From Nitrobacteraceae bacterium AZCC 2146 (lineage in GTDB: Bacteria; Pseudomonadota; Alphaproteobacteria; Rhizobiales; Xanthobacteraceae), in contig JBAGRP010000001.1 of the NCBI GenBank assembly GCA_036924855.1, positions 4,092,001 through 4,156,000 of the forward strand: a stretch of 64,000 nt of DNA, written 5' to 3'. Shown piece by piece: positions 62,302 to 64,000 of this stretch (the stretch's first letter is position 1; each line of letters starts with the position of its first letter). The position numbers and the translations under genes are program-made. The notes beneath the pieces were generated by a model, which worked only from the letters and a program-made list of their open reading frames with translations, did not search any database and had not been told where the DNA came from.

Positions 62302-63225
62302 TTATCCCCACGGCCCCTTCGCGCGCGACGCGCCACCCCACGGACCGCGCGGCGCAGTGGTGCTGCGCACAGCTGCCGCCCCGCCCATCTGTCCCGCCAG
62401 CTGCTGCAGCGCCGCGATGCGGTTCTGCGTCGATGGATGCGTCGTGAACAGATTGTCCATGCCGCGGCCGGACAGCGGATTGATGATGAACATATGCGCG
62501 GTAGCCGGCGAGCGCTCCGCGTCCTCGTTCGGAATCTGGTGCGCGGCATTGTCGATCTTGGCCAGCGCCGAGGCGAGCCACATCGGCTGGCCGCAGATCC
62601 GCGCGCCGAGATCGTCGGCGGCATATTCGCGGGTACGGCTGATTGCCATCTGCACCAGCATGGCGCCGAGCGGCGCAAGGATCATCAAAGCCAGCGAGCC
62701 GACAATGCCCGGACCGTTATTGTTGCGGTTGCCGCCGAAGAACATGCCGAACTGCGCGACCATGGAGATCGCGCCGGCAATGGTGGCGGTGATCGTCATC
62801 AGCAGCGTGTCGTGGTTCTTCACATGGGCCAGTTCATGGGCGATCACGCCGGCAAGCTCCTCGCGGCTCAGCGACTGCACCAGCCCCGTCGTCACGGCGA
62901 CCGCGGCGTTCTCCGGATTACGGCCGGTGGCAAAGGCGTTGGGCTGCGGATTGTCCATCAGATAGATACGCGGCATCGGCAGGCCGGCGCGGTTGGCGAG
63001 ATCGCCGACCAGACGATACAGATCCGGCGCGTTGCGGGCATCGACCGGCTGCGCGCCATACATCGACAACACCATGCGGTCGGAATTCCAGTACGCAAAC
63101 AGGTTCGTGCCGGCGGCGACCAGCAGCGCGATGATGGCGCCGGACGCGCCGCCGATCAGATAGCCGACACCCATGAACAGGGCAGTCATGCCGGCCAGCA
63201 ACATTGCGGTCTTGAAGTAGCTCAT
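62302..63225 (-). CDS. htpX: HtpX-type membrane zinc protease
   Basis: Heat-stress and membrane quality-control protease of the M48 family, 307 residues. The ATG at 63225 ([20 protein letters not shown]) begins two membrane helices; the zinc site is [10 protein letters not shown] with a distal Glu ([10 protein letters not shown]). Two further hydrophobic stretches follow. The Gly/Pro-rich C-terminal tail is longer than in E. coli. Confidence 0.95.
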   Translation of the reverse strand: MSYFKTAMLLAGMTALFMGVGYLIGGASGAIIALLVAAGTNLFAYWNSDRMVLSMYGAQPVDARNAPDLYRLVGDLANRAGLPMPRIYLMDNPQPNAFATGRNPENAAVAVTTGLVQSLSREELAGVIAHELAHVKNHDTLLMTITATIAGAISMVAQFGMFFGGNRNNNGPGIVGSLALMILAPLGAMLVQMAISRTREYAADDLGARICGQPMWLASALAKIDNAAHQIPNEDAERSPATAHMFIINPLSGRGMDNLFTTHPSTQNRIAALQQLAGQMGGAAAVRSTTAPRGPWGGASRAKGPWG

Positions 63226-63406
63226 CGTCCTCTCCTGCCCGCGCGGCAACGCTGCGGTGCGCCCTCCAAATGGTGATGGCGCCGCCCGCCGCGCAAGACG
63301 CCGTTCTGCGGCAGCGCGTCGCGGCCATGCCCGGGAACGCATTGAAACGGAACCGGGGCTGGCTTACGCTTGGCCCAAGCAAAAAATAACAACGAGGAAA
63401 TGCCGC

Positions 63407-64000
63407 ATGGCACGCGTCAAGTTTGGAGCCTTTCTCGCCCCGCATCATCCGATCGGCGAGCACCCGATGCTGCAGTTCCGCCGGGATCTCGACCTCGTCG
63501 AGCAACTGGACGCGCTCGGCTATGACGAATTCTGGTGCGGCGAGCATCACTCCTCGGGCTGGGAGACCATCGCCTCGCCGGAAATGTTTCTCGCCGCCGC
63601 GGGCGAGCGCACCAAGCGCATCAGGCTCGGCACCGGCGTGGTATCGCTGCCCTATCATCACCCCTTCAACGTGGCGCAGCGCATGGTGCAGCTCGACCAC
63701 ATGACCGGCGGCCGCGCCATCTTCGGCTCCGGCCCGGGCGCGCTGGCTTCCGACGCCCATACGCTCGGGATCGACCCGATGACCCAGCGCGACCGCCAGG
63801 ACGAGGCGATCGGCATCATCCGCCGGCTGTTCAACGGCGAGCGCGTCACCGCGAAAAGCGACTGGTTCACCATGAACGACGCGGCCTTGCAGATCCTGCC
63901 GCTGCAGGAGGAAATGCCCTTCGTGGTGGCGTCGCAGATCTCGCCGTCGGGCATGACGCTGGCCGGCAAATACGGCATCGGCATCATCTCGCTGGGCTCG
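63407..64000 (+). CDS. LLM-class flavin-dependent monooxygenase, cut by window edge
   Basis: 198 residues are visible. The luciferase-like barrel starts with MARVKFGAFLAPHHPIGEHP, then LDALGYDEFWCGEHH and GTGVVSLPYHHPFNVAQRMVQLD, GSGPGALASDAHTLGI. Ribosome binding site GAGGAA is upstream. FMN- or FAD-dependent oxidation of an unknown substrate. The remaining part lies beyond position 64000. Confidence 0.9.
   Translation, partial: MARVKFGAFLAPHHPIGEHPMLQFRRDLDLVEQLDALGYDEFWCGEHHSSGWETIASPEMFLAAAGERTKRIRLGTGVVSLPYHHPFNVAQRMVQLDHMTGGRAIFGSGPGALASDAHTLGIDPMTQRDRQDEAIGIIRRLFNGERVTAKSDWFTMNDAALQILPLQEEMPFVVASQISPSGMTLAGKYGIGIISLGS

Noticed and set aside
1..64000. CRISPR array
   Set aside because: No series of equal-spaced repeats was found; repeats in the window are palindromic and dispersed.
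1..64000. Insertion sequences with transposase genes
   Set aside because: No transposase frame or typical terminal repeats with target duplication could be found.

Overview
The window is high-GC alphaproteobacterial DNA. The combination of RegR/ActR, hpx/atz amidase genes, DUF3175, DUF1236, an MmcB-type repair nuclease, a cyanide-insensitive-type cytochrome bd oxidase and several dispersed palindromic repeat families suggests the Bradyrhizobium/Rhodopseudomonas/Afipia/Tardiphaga group (Nitrobacteraceae). The genus cannot be fixed from the sequence alone.

Region 1 (1 to about 12,780) is a mobile island next to an intact tRNA-Ser(GGA) gene. A tyrosine integrase starts 163 bases from the tRNA 3' end. 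Behind it a co-directional, tightly packed set of genes runs leftwards: an unknown 228-residue protein, an AlpA/excisionase-like protein, a small zinc-knuckle-like protein, a complete DNA polymerase III beta-clamp homologue, a PrimPol-helicase fusion, a protein with a TubC_N-like start, an unknown protein, a Nu1-like small terminase subunit and a 60-residue protein. There are no capsid, tail or large-terminase genes. That layout resembles a phage satellite (PICI/P4-like), here carrying its own sliding clamp. To its left lie a decayed stretch with a tRNA-Ser-like relic and two gene fragments, and then a large unrecognised AT-richer gene (at least 770 residues) that runs off the left edge and may be island cargo.

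Region 2 (12,976 to 26,000) is core-like: a trehalose operon (MFS transporter, otsB, otsA), a DUF3175 protein, and a long minus-strand operon with a peptide-type ABC transporter followed by AtzG/HpxX-, AtzE/HpxY- and AtzH/HpxZ-like proteins and a GntR regulator. That operon probably imports and hydrolyses a ureide or related amide. The MFS gene and the amidase gene are each frameshifted at the same heptamer, GGCCGCC.

Region 3 (26,200 to 38,700) holds a TonB-dependent receptor with a Fur-like operator and exbB-exbD-tonB behind it, an orphan UgpB-like binding protein divergent from a three-gene histidine kinase / hybrid kinase / response regulator operon, and an ECF sigma factor with a small secreted protein.

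Region 4 (39,000 to 49,200) contains cydAB with a DUF2474 small subunit, an L,D-transpeptidase, an AapJ-like binding protein, a pair of acyl-CoA dehydrogenases, a carboxymuconolactone-decarboxylase-like protein, a VOC protein and an MFS transporter whose C-terminus is read from a palindromic repeat.

Region 5 (49,400 to 64,000) contains regR, mmcB, a VWA protein, an RMD1-family protein, an MBL hydrolase, a membrane fatty-acid desaturase, a PAS hybrid kinase, a PHB-depolymerase-type esterase, a broken sthA transhydrogenase gene, htpX and the start of an LLM flavin oxidoreductase cut by the right edge.
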